Positions 1-9,109 of a stretch of DNA of 64,000 nt are shown piece by piece; position 1 is the first letter of the stretch; every line of letters starts with the position of its first letter. Below the pieces are notes generated by a model that searched no databases, was not told the origin of the DNA, and was given only the letters and a program-made list of their open reading frames with translations. The stretch lies in NCBI RefSeq assembly GCF_023566055.1, contig NZ_JALIQP010000002.1:186001-250000 (forward strand), given 5' to 3'. The DNA comes from Halosolutus amylolyticus (lineage in GTDB: Archaea > Halobacteriota > Halobacteria > Halobacteriales > Natrialbaceae). The translations under genes were made by a program, and so were the position numbers.

Positions 1-396
1 TTCGAATCATGGTATGTGGCTGGTACTCGACGCCAGGTCGCACCGCGACCCGACCAGCCCATACGCTCCCCTCCCCGCGACGATCGCGAGGATCTATCAG
101 AACAAATCTGTAACGATAAATAAACCTTCTGTTTATCGTGGTCGCGGTCGATCGATCGAGTGGGGCTTTCTGGTGGCGGCGGGTGCGAAAATTGCCTGCC
201 AGCGTAGGAATCGTGACGTATGGCGATCAGTACCGACACAAAATCACTTCCGTGTCAGCGATTCGTCGGATGAAGACCGTCTACGGCCAGTAATCCGCAA
301 GAACAGCGCGGAGAACAGTGCTATCGCTACGCGGTGTAGCGCTCAATAAAAAGAATGTGCCGCAAGAACCGGAGTGAATCCGGTAGTTAGGCTACG
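1..396. other. Gene-free stretch at the left edge
   Basis: I see no convincing gene here. The one longer open frame (14-349) has no recognisable domain and un-haloarchaeal composition. The stretch contains a perfect 8-bp inverted repeat, ACGATAAA and TTTATCGT, at 113-120 and 132-139 in an AT-rich patch that could be a promoter or operator for a gene left of the window. The right end holds the terminator of the surface glycoprotein gene. Confidence 0.5.
345..384 (-). terminator. Terminator of the surface glycoprotein gene
   Basis: On the minus strand, 12 bases past the stop codon of the surface glycoprotein, ACCGGA (368-373) pairs perfectly with TCCGGT (379-384) around a 5-nt loop. About 20 bases further on there is a T-rich run (TTCTTTTTATT). 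A T-tract is the known archaeal termination signal; the hairpin may add stability. Confidence 0.55.
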
Positions 397-2847
397 TTAG
401 TTCTGGCGGCGGAGTGCCAGCATCGCGGCTGCGAGGAGTGCGACGGCGGCGACAGCGGCACCGAAGCCGGGCGTGTCGTCCGACTCGTCGCCGTTCTCGT
501 CACCGTTCTCGTCGCCGTTCTTCTCTTCGTCGCCGTTCTCGTCGCCGTTCTCGTCGCCGTTCTTCTCGTCGCCGTTCTCGTCGCCGTTCTTCTCGTCGCC
601 GTTCTCGCCCTCTTCTTCAACGGTCAGCGTGCCGGAGGCGTCATCGTCGTCGGTGGAGACCGACCAGCTGATGTCGCCTGCTTCGCTGGTGTCGAAGTCG
701 TAGGACTTGTCGACGGAGTCGCCAGCGGCGAGCGTGAGTTCGTCACTGTCGACTTCCTCACCGTTGATCTCGACCGTGAAGTTGGTCGTCGCCTCTTCGT
801 CACCGTCGTTCGTGACGGTCACGTCGAGCGAGGCGTCCGCATCGACCTTGACCGAGGAAGGTGCGTCAGCGCTGACGCTGACTCCACCATCGTCCGAGGG
901 CTCGCCCTCGACGAGGACGGAGTCGACCGAGTCACTGGTGCCGTGCGGACCGGTGGCCGAGAGTTCGAACTCGGTGCCGGCACTGTATTCACTGAAGTCG
1001 AACTGGGCCGCGAAGTGGCGGTCGCCATCGACTTCAACGGTTGCGGGCATCACGAAGTTACCCGTCGAACGAGCGCGGGTGTCGATCTCCGAGCCGGGTG
1101 CGATGTTGGTCTCACCCGTCAGTTCGGATTCAGCCGTAGCCGGGGCTTCTGCAGCGCTGTCATCCCACTCGACGTACGGCTTTTCGAGATCGAATGCGGT
1201 CGTCGCAGTCTCGCCCTCTTCGTCGTCGGTGGCGAAGTCGTTAGTCGCGTCGACGTTGAAGCGGACGTCGTAGCTCTGACCCTCTTCGAGGCTGTCACCG
1301 AAGGAGTCGTAGTCAACCTTGAGGATGACCTGACCTTCGGACTGGTTAGCGTCAACGATCGAGACGTGAGCGCCGATGTCTTCGTCAGCAGTAGCACCAA
1401 CGTCGGTGCTGTTGGTGGTCCACACCAGCGGGTCAGCGTTCAGCGAAGAGTCCTGCTCTTCGATCTCGAGATAGACATCCTCAAGCGAATCGAGGTCGGT
1501 CTCGCCGTCGAAGTATGCATGGAGACTCTCGGTGTCGACGGTGACGAGCAGTTCGTCATCGTTCGCGATCTGGTCCGTCTCGGTGACGGTGGTATCCTCG
1601 AAGTCTTCGAGGTCACTGACGCTATCAGGTGCCGTGTGCGTCGCAACGGCGTCCTCAGCGAGCGCTTCACGGGGGTTAAGCGTCAGGTATGCAGTGTCCC
1701 GCTCGTCGTTGAACTGGGCGTCGAGCGCGATCGACAGTTCGTAGTCACCGGCGGCAAGCGGGTTGTTGAGGTCGCCAGTCGTAACCGATTGGAGACTGAC
1801 AGTGTCGTCGCCAGCAGCGGTAACTTCTTCATTATTGATGCTGGTGTCACCGGATGCGAGTTTGTGGACGTTCGTCGTGTCGACGTACAGGGTGACTTCG
1901 CCGTCTTCGTCGACGTCGGTCACACTCAGGTTAATTTCGTAGTTGGCTTCGACTTCGTCACCGATCTGGACGTACGCTTTGTCCGTGTTATCGAGTTCGA
2001 CGGTGACTTCGGCGATGTTACTGCGCTGTTCGACGAACGTCGACTCGGCGAACTGAGCAGTAATCTCGTCGTCGATGACTTCGATCTCGGCGGTGTCTTC
2101 AGCGGTCGTGTCGCTGACGGACGCCGTGAAGTTGTACGTGCCCGCCTCGATGGTGCTGAAGTTCGCCTCGAAGCTCTGGCGACCCTCGAGGACGATTTCG
2201 TCGTTGTCCTCGTCAACGAACAGGATGCTGTGATCGTCCTGGAGCTCCGCGGCGGATAGTCCATCATCAGTGGTGTTACCGTCGGCGAAGATCTTCATGA
2301 GGTCGTCGGCATCGAGTCCGTCAGCGCTCACGTTTGTGTGGATGCCAGAGCGTTCGGAACTGATGTCGAACGAGGTTACGGACGAATCGGTGCCCACGAT
2401 GTTGTTCACCGTTTCGTCAGCGAAGTCAGCTTCGACGCCGTGGGTACGGACATCGAAGGTGAATTTGCCACTGTCAGCGACCTCGGTGACGTTGTACGTG
2501 CCCGTCTCGAGTTCCGAGGTATCGATCGCGATGTACTGGTCTCCGTTGTCGTACTCTTTGACGTCAAGGTCACGGAGCCAGTTGCCGTCCTCGTCTTCGA
2601 GTTCGACGATATCGCCACTGACATCGACGGTAGCGCCCGTCGAAGTATTGTCAATAACACCGGTCTGTCCCTGGAAGATCCGGCCATCATCATTGATGAC
2701 CTGCTCTCCATCGTTTACCTTCGATTGGTCACCGGCCGCGGCCGCCCCGCCCGCAAACGCTGCGGACATGGCGAACACGGACAGAACCATAAGTGCGGCC
2801 AGGAACACTGCACGTCCCTTTTCGCGATAATTTGTTTCGTTTGTCAT
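397..2847 (-). CDS. csg: Surface (S-layer-type) glycoprotein with PGF-CTERM anchor
   Basis: 816-residue exported cell-surface protein. The start is placed at the ATG at 2847 because it opens a halobacterial surface-glycoprotein signal peptide: charged EKGRAV, then the hydrophobic segment FLAALMVLSVFAMSAAFA. The longer open frame upstream lacks signal character. The mature part is highly acidic and beta-rich with several NXS/T sequons. The C-terminus is a PGF-CTERM tripartite signal (PGF, about 17 hydrophobic residues, RRQN) near residues 793-816, the known target of archaeosortase A, which exchanges the segment for a lipid. Before it lies a 12-residue-scale acidic NGDE/NGDEK repeat where many S-layer proteins carry a Thr-rich O-glycosylated spacer. 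It is probably the main S-layer protein, but a minor surface glycoprotein is possible. Confidence 0.85.
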   Translation of the reverse strand: MTNETNYREKGRAVFLAALMVLSVFAMSAAFAGGAAAAGDQSKVNDGEQVINDDGRIFQGQTGVIDNTSTGATVDVSGDIVELEDEDGNWLRDLDVKEYDNGDQYIAIDTSELETGTYNVTEVADSGKFTFDVRTHGVEADFADETVNNIVGTDSSVTSFDISSERSGIHTNVSADGLDADDLMKIFADGNTTDDGLSAAELQDDHSILFVDEDNDEIVLEGRQSFEANFSTIEAGTYNFTASVSDTTAEDTAEIEVIDDEITAQFAESTFVEQRSNIAEVTVELDNTDKAYVQIGDEVEANYEINLSVTDVDEDGEVTLYVDTTNVHKLASGDTSINNEEVTAAGDDTVSLQSVTTGDLNNPLAAGDYELSIALDAQFNDERDTAYLTLNPREALAEDAVATHTAPDSVSDLEDFEDTTVTETDQIANDDELLVTVDTESLHAYFDGETDLDSLEDVYLEIEEQDSSLNADPLVWTTNSTDVGATADEDIGAHVSIVDANQSEGQVILKVDYDSFGDSLEEGQSYDVRFNVDATNDFATDDEEGETATTAFDLEKPYVEWDDSAAEAPATAESELTGETNIAPGSEIDTRARSTGNFVMPATVEVDGDRHFAAQFDFSEYSAGTEFELSATGPHGTSDSVDSVLVEGEPSDDGGVSVSADAPSSVKVDADASLDVTVTNDGDEEATTNFTVEINGEEVDSDELTLAAGDSVDKSYDFDTSEAGDISWSVSTDDDDASGTLTVEEEGENGDEKNGDENGDEKNGDENGDENGDEEKNGDENGDENGDESDDTPGFGAAVAAVALLAAAMLALRRQN
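481..606. repeat. In-gene tandem repeat coding the NGDE(K) spacer
   Basis: Roughly 12-bp and 15/18-bp units related to GTCGCCGTTCTC repeat along this segment inside the surface glycoprotein gene. They encode alternating NGDEN and NGDEK blocks just outside the membrane anchor. The unit is a multiple of three, so gain or loss of units changes spacer length without breaking the frame. Confidence 0.8.
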
Positions 2848-3369
2848 GTATCGTGTGTATTGTCTGATTACTTGGCGCGCGATTCTCCTGGAGAGCGAGC
2901 CAACCACCGAGACTGCCGACGTGATGGTTAGCCCGCACCGGGTAGGGGTATCAGGAACATTATCCAAGCCCGTAATAAGCTTTCTGTTCACAGGTTGGAT
3001 TCTCTATAGTACGCAATGCAGTATTACCGCACGACGGGAGCCCGATCGCCGACCAAATCGCAGTTTTTCACCACCTGTCGGACTTATATTCCATCGTGAG
3101 TGTATGCACACGCGCCCGATAGTAGTCTTACATGATCGTGAATATTGACACGCAGTAACCGCAAATTACCGATCGGCGCGGACCTGCCGCGATCGGACCG
3201 TCGACCGCGATCGGGTCTCCGTCTCGGCGATCTGGGACGACGAGACGGAGGTCGGTCCCCGATCGCGAACGGACCACGGAGGCGGTAGGCACCCGGCGAG
3301 TGCCATCGGTGCGGCGACGATCACGGAAACCGATACGACTATGCGCGTGACCTTTCAAACCTTGCGGAC
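2848..3369. promoter_or_regulatory. Divergent intergenic region with surface-glycoprotein promoter
   Basis: 522 bases without a gene between the divergent surface glycoprotein and Tat lipoprotein genes. On the minus strand, TATA-like CTTATTA at 2974-2980 and AATATAAG near 3086-3093 would give mRNA leaders of about 100 or 210 nt. Long leaders are known for haloarchaeal csg mRNAs. No Shine-Dalgarno sequence is visible before the ATG at 2847. I see nothing else recognisable between 3128 and 3369. Confidence 0.35.
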
Positions 3370-4551
3370 ATGAAACTCGATCGGCGGAACCTCCTCGAAC
3401 TCGCTGGCGCGAGTGCAGTGGCGACGATGGGCGGGATGGCCGGCTGTCTCGACACGGTCGGACTCGGTGACGACGACGGCTCCGGGACGCCGGCCTACGC
3501 CCAGTGGGTGTCGTGGGACGACGACGCCGACGGAACGTTCTACGCGTACGTGGACTGGAAGGCGCTCTCGGAGTTCGACGACCTCGAGTCCGAACCGGAC
3601 CTGAACGAGTCCTTCGGCGACGAGGGGGACGGCGACGGAGACCTGGACGACTTCGGGTACGACGACCCGATGCTCGCACTGCCGTCCGTGAGCATCCTGC
3701 TCGTCGCCCTCGGGGGCGGCTTCGGGCTCATGGGCACCGGCCTGTCCGGAATCCTCACCCCGGCCGACGAGACCGACGACGAGGAGGAGACCGACGACGA
3801 AACCGAGTTCGGAACCGGCGAGACCGCCGACGCCTCCGACTTCGAAACGGACGTCGACGTCTTCCTCATGGTCAACGACGCGTTCGTCCTGGCCGGCGAC
3901 GTCGACACCGACGAGATCGACGAGACGCTGACCGAACCGCCCGAGAGCGAGTGGGGATTCAAAACGGAGTACGAACAGACCGAGGAGATCAGCGGGTTCA
4001 GCGTCTACGAACCCGCCGGAGCCGACGAGGACGACACCTCGTTCGGCATGGAACAGGACGACGCGATCGCCGTCAGCGACGACGCGATCGTCTTTACCGC
4101 TGGCTCCGACGACGCCGAGGCGATCGAGAAGATCCGTGGCCCGATCGAGGCCGCTTCCGGAGACGGCACGCGGGCCGCCGACGAGAACGACGACTTCGCG
4201 TGGCTGCTCGAGACGGCCGGCCACGGTCACGTCGCGTTCGGCGGCTACGGCGATCTCGAGGACGACGAGGGCAACGAGACGCAAGACGAGATGGACGTCG
4301 ATCCCGACGAGGCCGACGAACTCGAGGAACTCGACGACGCCGTCGGGGTCGTCGCGTCGCTCACGATCGAGGGCGAGTCGGAGTCGACCGGCCGTCTCGC
4401 GGCCGTCTTCGAGGAGCTGGACGACGACGCGGAAGCCACGATCGAGGACGAACTCGGTGCCTCCGCCGAGGAGGTCTCACACGACGTCGAGGGCGATCGG
4501 GTGACCGTCTCGGCGACCTGGACCGAAGACGTGCTCTCCGAAGAGCCGTAG
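3370..4551 (+). CDS. Tat lipoprotein of unknown function
   Basis: 393-residue very acidic protein. The N-terminus has a twin-arginine motif (DRRNLLEL, residues 4-11), a short hydrophobic stretch and the lipobox MAGC with Cys26, so it should be Tat-exported and lipid-anchored outside the cell. A second hydrophobic, Gly-rich segment lies near residues 101-120, unusual for a simple lipoprotein. It is followed by an Asp/Glu/Thr-rich linker and an alpha/beta-looking C-terminal half. I do not recognise a family. It stands alone between the surface glycoprotein and the VOC protein. Confidence 0.75.
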   Translation: MKLDRRNLLELAGASAVATMGGMAGCLDTVGLGDDDGSGTPAYAQWVSWDDDADGTFYAYVDWKALSEFDDLESEPDLNESFGDEGDGDGDLDDFGYDDPMLALPSVSILLVALGGGFGLMGTGLSGILTPADETDDEEETDDETEFGTGETADASDFETDVDVFLMVNDAFVLAGDVDTDEIDETLTEPPESEWGFKTEYEQTEEISGFSVYEPAGADEDDTSFGMEQDDAIAVSDDAIVFTAGSDDAEAIEKIRGPIEAASGDGTRAADENDDFAWLLETAGHGHVAFGGYGDLEDDEGNETQDEMDVDPDEADELEELDDAVGVVASLTIEGESESTGRLAAVFEELDDDAEATIEDELGASAEEVSHDVEGDRVTVSATWTEDVLSEEP

Positions 4552-4687
4552 CTGCCCCCTCTGGTTCTCGGGTGCGGACGCGATCGGCACGGGTAGATGA
4601 CGCGAGCGGTGACAGTAGACGGCGCGACCTACCGGTAGACGGCGCGATCGGAGACGAGACCTTGTGGAGGGATTTTCGACGCGCCGA

Positions 4688-5482
4688 TCAGAACGGGAAC
4701 AGCGAGTCGGCGTCCGGATCGCGTTCGAGCAGTTCGATCTCGTGGCCGTCCTGGTCCGTCGTGAACGCGTACATGTTGTCGTTGCTCTCGGGATCGCGGT
4801 AGTCCGGGGCCTCGCGCTCGACGAGCTGGTCCCAGTCGTCTTCGAGGTCGTCGACGCGGACGCAGAGGTGGCCCCAGGCGTCGCCCGCGTCGTAGCTCCG
4901 GCCGTCGTAGTTGTAGGTGAGTTCGAGCGACATCTCCTCGGGCGCGGCGTCGCGGGGTTCGACGAAGTAGTTCGCGAAGGTGTCGGCCTCCCAGCGGCCG
5001 ACCTCGTCGTACTCGAACTTCCGGGTCCAGAAGCCCAGCGCCTCGTCGGCGTCCTCGACCCGGATCATCGTGTGATCGAGCGACCAGAGCGCGCCCTCGT
5101 CGGGGTCGCGCTGGACGATCTCGATCTCGTGGCCGTCGGGATCCTTGACGAACGCGTAGCGGCCGCCGCAGGACTCGGGGTCGCGGTAGTCCTCGACGCC
5201 CTCGTCCATGAGCTGCTGGTAGTAGTCCTCGAGTTCCCCCTCGGGAACGCGGACCGCAACGTGCCCCCAGGCGTCGCCCACTTCGGGTTCCTCGCCCTCG
5301 TTGTGGGTGATCTCGAGCATCGCGCCGTCCTCGTGCATGTCCTCGGGGCCGAGGTAGACGATCGTAAAGCCGTCGCCCTCGTGGCGGTCTTTCTCCTCGT
5401 ACTCGAGGTGAGTCCCGTACCAGTCGAGCGACTCCTCCAGATCCGCGACGCGGATCATCGTGTGATCGAGCGTTCCGTCCAT
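4688..5482 (-). CDS. Tandem VOC (glyoxalase-like) domain protein
   Basis: 264 residues made of two homologous VOC domains (about 2-130 and 138-264). Each begins with the same block (LDHTMIRV) and ends with GHEIE. Each half keeps the glyoxalase I metal-ligand pattern: His in LDHT, Glu in MLEIT or SLELT, His in GHVAVRV or GHLCVRV, and Glu in HEIEI or HEIEL. The start at 5482 (MDGTLDHTM) is chosen because the domain begins there; an upstream in-frame ATG at 5509 adds nine residues. A GloA-type metal-dependent lyase or isomerase is likely. Haloarchaea use gamma-glutamylcysteine rather than glutathione, so the thiol substrate is uncertain. Confidence 0.75.
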   Translation of the reverse strand: MDGTLDHTMIRVADLEESLDWYGTHLEYEEKDRHEGDGFTIVYLGPEDMHEDGAMLEITHNEGEEPEVGDAWGHVAVRVPEGELEDYYQQLMDEGVEDYRDPESCGGRYAFVKDPDGHEIEIVQRDPDEGALWSLDHTMIRVEDADEALGFWTRKFEYDEVGRWEADTFANYFVEPRDAAPEEMSLELTYNYDGRSYDAGDAWGHLCVRVDDLEDDWDQLVEREAPDYRDPESNDNMYAFTTDQDGHEIELLERDPDADSLFPF

Positions 5483-5530
5483 ACCCGGAACCTCTCCTGC
5501 GCGGGGCAAAAACGTGGCGGAGCCGGCGGT

Positions 5531-7246
5531 CTAGTCGACCTCTTCGGAGGGGGAGCCGGGCTCCGTTTCCGCCCCGCGGCCGGCGAACTCCGCCTCGATC
5601 GAAGAGGCCCTGGGGGAGACGCCCTTGCGGCGGGCGTCGAACTCCGAGAGGCCGTAGACGAGGCCGACGAGCAGGACGACGCCCAGCGGGAGGAAGACGA
5701 CGGGCGGCACGGAGAGGAAGCCGTAGAGCGCGTAGCAGACGATCACGACGGACAGGACGGTGCCGGCGTAGTACAGCTGCGTGCGGATGTGATCGATGAG
5801 ATCGGCCCCGGTGAACGTCGAGGAGAGCACGGAGGTGTCCGAGATCGGCGACGTGTGGTCGCCGAAGATCGCCCCCGAGAACACCGCACCGACCATCACC
5901 GGCATGAGGTCGAACGTCCCGGTCAGTTCGTAGGCGACGCGGATCGCGATCGGCGTCACGATCCCCATCGTCGCCCACGAGGAGCCCATGGTGAACGCGA
6001 CGAACGCGGAGACGAGCAGGACGACGATCGGGAGGACGGCCGGCGAGACGACGCCCTCCGCCGCGCCGGCGACGTAGGCCCCCGTGCCGAGTTCCTCGGC
6101 GACCGCGCTGATCGACCAGGCCAGCACCAGGATCGTCACCGCGGTCAGCATGAGGCTGAACCCGTCGAGCACCGTCTCGACGCCGTCGCCGAGATCGAAG
6201 AGGCTGTAAGCCAGCCCGATCGCGATCAGCGTCGCGACCATCGCGAACGAGCCCCAGACGAGCGCGGCCGCGAAGTCGCCGGCGCCGACGACGTCCACCA
6301 GCACCTGCACGACGCCGTCCTCGCCCATGGCCGTCCCGATCGACGTCGTCGCTCCCGCGTCGGCCTGCTCGCCGAGCCACGACTCGTAGCCGGTCCAGAA
6401 CGCGCCGGCCAGCGTGACCGCGATCAGGACGACGATCGGAACGAAGAACGTCCGGAGCATCGGCCGGTCCTCGATCGGCGCCCCCAGGTCCTTCTCGACC
6501 TCCTGGAGCGGCTGCGCGTCGTCGCGGGTCACGTTCCCCGTCTGCCACGCGCGGTGTTCGGCGTCCAGCATCTCGCCGAAGTCCCGCCGCGACAGGACGA
6601 TGACCCCCACCATGACGATCGCGAGCAGCGAGTAGGTGTTGAACGGGATCGAGCCGACGAACGTCTCGAAGATCCCGGGCGTGTCGGCCGCGGCGACGTC
6701 GTAGTCCTCGCTCTCGACGAGCGCGGTGTATCCCTCGTCGATCATCGACAGCTGGAACGCGACCCAGCTCGAGAGGGCGATCGTCGCCACGGGCGCGGCC
6801 GTCGAGTCGACGATGTAGGAGAGTTTCTCCCGGGAGATGCGCATCTGGTCGGTAATCTCGCGCATCGTACTCCCGACGATGGCCGTGTTGGCGTAGTCGT
6901 CGAAAAACAGGAGGATGCCCAGGATCCACGTCGCCACGCCGGCGTTGCGCTGTGTCTCGAGTCGCGTCGTCGCCCAGTTGCGGACGGCGGCCGCCCCGCC
7001 GAGGCGCCAGATGAGCGCGACGCCCGATCCCAGCAGGAGCGTGAAGATGAGGATCTGGGCGTGGAACACGTCGGCCATCGATTCGGCGATCCAGTCGAAC
7101 GTCTTCCCGATGCCGATACTGCCGGTCGCGATGACACCGCCCGACCAGATCCCGACGAACAGCGACAGGATCGGCCGGCGCGTCCAGATCGCGAGCGCGA
7201 TCGCCAGCAGCGGCGGCACGAGCGAGAGAGCTCCGTACTCGGCCAT
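5531..7246 (-). CDS. nhaC: NhaC-family Na+/H+ antiporter
   Basis: 571-residue membrane protein with about 12 hydrophobic segments starting at residue 8 (LVPPLLAIALAIWTRRP). Conserved NhaC-type stretches include the discontinuous helix around GDHTSPISDTS and the following TGADLIDHIRTQL. It would exchange Na+ (or an organic cation or acid) for protons at the cell membrane, consistent with a salt-in halophile. The C-terminus is a hydrophilic acidic tail. The gene lies 48 bp upstream of the VOC gene on the same strand. Its promoter carries a strong palindrome (7264-7288). The transported ion cannot be read from sequence. Confidence 0.85.
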   Translation of the reverse strand: MAEYGALSLVPPLLAIALAIWTRRPILSLFVGIWSGGVIATGSIGIGKTFDWIAESMADVFHAQILIFTLLLGSGVALIWRLGGAAAVRNWATTRLETQRNAGVATWILGILLFFDDYANTAIVGSTMREITDQMRISREKLSYIVDSTAAPVATIALSSWVAFQLSMIDEGYTALVESEDYDVAAADTPGIFETFVGSIPFNTYSLLAIVMVGVIVLSRRDFGEMLDAEHRAWQTGNVTRDDAQPLQEVEKDLGAPIEDRPMLRTFFVPIVVLIAVTLAGAFWTGYESWLGEQADAGATTSIGTAMGEDGVVQVLVDVVGAGDFAAALVWGSFAMVATLIAIGLAYSLFDLGDGVETVLDGFSLMLTAVTILVLAWSISAVAEELGTGAYVAGAAEGVVSPAVLPIVVLLVSAFVAFTMGSSWATMGIVTPIAIRVAYELTGTFDLMPVMVGAVFSGAIFGDHTSPISDTSVLSSTFTGADLIDHIRTQLYYAGTVLSVVIVCYALYGFLSVPPVVFLPLGVVLLVGLVYGLSEFDARRKGVSPRASSIEAEFAGRGAETEPGSPSEEVD

Positions 7247-7263
7247 ACCGCACTACACACCGG

Positions 7264-7288
7264 ACGGACAGATAATATTATTGTCCGT
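7264..7288 (-). promoter_or_regulatory. Palindrome over the nhaC promoter
   Basis: ACGGACA (7264-7270) and TGTCCGT (7282-7288) form perfect arms around an AT-rich centre (GATAATATTAT) that also serves as a TATA box for nhaC, 18 bases before its ATG. A site embedded in the TATA box is typical for repressor control in archaea. The regulator is unknown. Confidence 0.5.
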
Positions 7289-7368
7289 GATATTCACGTA
7301 TCGTATCCACTGGTTTCGACGATTATTCGTCGGACCCGGAGGCCACGCGAGCGCGATCGACGGTCGAC

Positions 7369-8481
7369 CTATCGCCGCAGGATCAGTTTGAGCACGTCCT
7401 CGTCCTCGAGGACGTGATCCTTGCCGACCTGTTGCTGGTCGTGGGTGGCGCTCGGTCCCGTGACCCGGGCGAACCGGAACCGTTCTTCCATCTCGCCGCC
7501 GAGTTTCTCGATCGCCTCGCCGACGGTGGTTCCCGCCTCGACGACGAGGGGTTCCTCCCAGTCGACGCCGCGGCCGGGTTTGTCCATGTAGACGCGGATG
7601 AGGCCGAGGTTCTCCCAGATCCGATCCTTGAGGACGTCGAGGCCCTTCTCCGCCTCCGCGCTGATGAAGGTCACCTCCTCGGGGTCGAGGTCCCGTTCTC
7701 GCAACTGCTCGTCGACCGTTTCCTTGTAGTCGGGATCGATCAGGTCGACCTTGTTCACGCAGGTGATCGAGGGGATGTACTCGCGGTTCTCCATCAGGCC
7801 GTCGACCAGCCGATCGATGGTCACGTTCTCCTGGAGGTTCAGATCGGCGTTGACGTAGCCCTGATCGCGGAGGACCTCCTTGATCGTGTCCTCGTCCAGG
7901 TCCTGGTCGGTGCTCGAGGTGACCTTGATGCCGTCTTTGATTTTCGGGCGAACGGTGACCCGCGGGGGCTCCTGGTCGACGCGGATGTTGATGTCGTACA
8001 GTTCCTCCTGCAGGCGATCGTACTGGTCGATCTCGAACACCGAGAGAACGAAGACGATCAGGTCGGCGTTCCGGACGACCGCCAGCACCTGCTGGCCGTC
8101 GCCCTTGCCCGAGGCCGCGCCCTCGATCAGCCCGGGAACGTCCAGCATCTGGATGTTGGCCCCGCGATGGTTCAACATCCCGGGGTTGACGTCGAGCGTC
8201 GTGAACTCGTAGGACCCCGTCTCGCTCTCGGCGTTCGTCAGCGAGTTGAGCAGCGACGACTTGCCGACGCTCGGGAACCCGACGAGCGCGACGGTCGCGT
8301 CGCCGTGTTTCTCCACGGAGTACCCGCCGCCACCGCCGGAGCCCGACTGCTGGGTTTCGAGCTTCTCTTTCTTCTCCGCGAGCTTCGACTTCAGCCGGCC
8401 GATGTGGGCCTCCGTCGACTTGTTGTAGGGCGTGTTGGCGATTTCGTCTTCGATCTCCTCGATCTCCTCCTCAAGCCCCAT
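7369..8481 (-). CDS. drg: Drg-family GTP-binding protein (TGS domain)
   Basis: 370-residue translation-associated GTPase of the OBG/DRG group. After an N-terminal coiled region (1-45) and a Gly-rich linker comes the G1 loop GFPSVGKS (68-75), G3 DVPGL (114-118), and NKVD (G4) in CVNKVDLIDP. The last ~75 residues are a TGS domain. Length matches archaeal Drg proteins, known ribosome-associated GTPases. The gene is single, on the minus strand, upstream of nhaC. The start at 8481 (MGLEEEIEEI) matches the family N-terminus. Confidence 0.92.
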   Translation of the reverse strand: MGLEEEIEEIEDEIANTPYNKSTEAHIGRLKSKLAEKKEKLETQQSGSGGGGGYSVEKHGDATVALVGFPSVGKSSLLNSLTNAESETGSYEFTTLDVNPGMLNHRGANIQMLDVPGLIEGAASGKGDGQQVLAVVRNADLIVFVLSVFEIDQYDRLQEELYDINIRVDQEPPRVTVRPKIKDGIKVTSSTDQDLDEDTIKEVLRDQGYVNADLNLQENVTIDRLVDGLMENREYIPSITCVNKVDLIDPDYKETVDEQLRERDLDPEEVTFISAEAEKGLDVLKDRIWENLGLIRVYMDKPGRGVDWEEPLVVEAGTTVGEAIEKLGGEMEERFRFARVTGPSATHDQQQVGKDHVLEDEDVLKLILRR

Positions 8482-8781
8482 TTGACTGTATCCAACCGGT
8501 CGGGCCGAAAAACCCTTTCGAGAATCGCACGCCGACGTCCCGCCTCTGATCGGCGATCGCTTCGGGTGAAAACGGGCGGAACCGGTGGCGGTGACGGCTC
8601 CACCGACTGGACGATGGACGCGTCTCGAAACGATAGGTGACTGATTGCCGCTTTCGTCCAGCCTACTCCCGGTAGAGTGTTTCGAATGTCGTGACAGTCG
8701 GCCATTCGTGAGTGAAAATGAGGACGTATTCTAGGGATATTAGGGAGGTATTCAAATAGTCGACGTCCATCGCCGGGAGAT
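8482..8781. other. 300-base intergenic region
   Basis: No gene seen. The right half (8690-8775) is AT-richer (TATTCTAGGGATATTAGG and similar) and probably carries the promoter of the small zinc-ribbon gene at 8782. Confidence 0.35.
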
Positions 8782-8916
8782 ATGCGACCAAGTGAACAGC
8801 GGTCCGAACCCGGCCTGTACGAGTGCTTCGAGTGCGGCAAACGGGTCCGGGAGGGCGAATCTCGTGTCTGCTCGTGTGGCGGGTCACTGCGGCACCGCCG
8901 GCCTGAAGAGCAGTAA
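8782..8916 (+). CDS. Small zinc-ribbon (rubrerythrin-like domain) protein
   Basis: 44-residue protein starting at the ATG at 8782. The core YECFECGKRV followed by CSCGG has four cysteines in a C-x2-C ... C-x1-C arrangement that resembles the rubredoxin/zinc-ribbon knuckle of rubrerythrin. Many haloarchaeal genomes carry very short stand-alone proteins of this type, annotated as rubrerythrin-like. No diiron helical domain is present, so it is not a full rubrerythrin. Role unknown; metal binding is likely. Confidence 0.75.
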   Translation: MRPSEQRSEPGLYECFECGKRVREGESRVCSCGGSLRHRRPEEQ

Positions 8917-9109
8917 TCGGTGTCGATTTCGAGTCACCACGGTACTGCCACCGGACAGTACGGACACGATCGCGAGCAGGGACTCGCGGTACCCCGCGCC
9001 GGATCGAGACGCAGTCTTCCCGACCGGAAATCGACGGGCAGCCCTCTCGTGCACCCTCATCCGCGGTCGATCGCGGGGGTACGCGAACGACGACGACCGG
9101 GACGACGTC

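Noticed and set aside
14-349. 111-codon frame at the left edge
   Set aside because: Low acidity, no motif, promoter-like AT-rich sequence inside it.
481-606. Possible CRISPR-like or non-coding repeat array
   Set aside because: Units are adjacent, without spacers, and encode the NGDE stalk in frame within the surface glycoprotein.
2848-2991. Upstream extension of the surface glycoprotein to 2991
   Set aside because: It would bury the signal peptide behind 48 residues; the ATG at 2847 gives the standard signal.
4629-7253. Very long open frames overlapping nhaC and the VOC gene (both strands)
   Set aside because: They are Arg- and Gly-rich or His/Asp repeats of the kind produced by reading GC-rich haloarchaeal codons in the wrong frame; the nhaC and VOC frames have clear domains.
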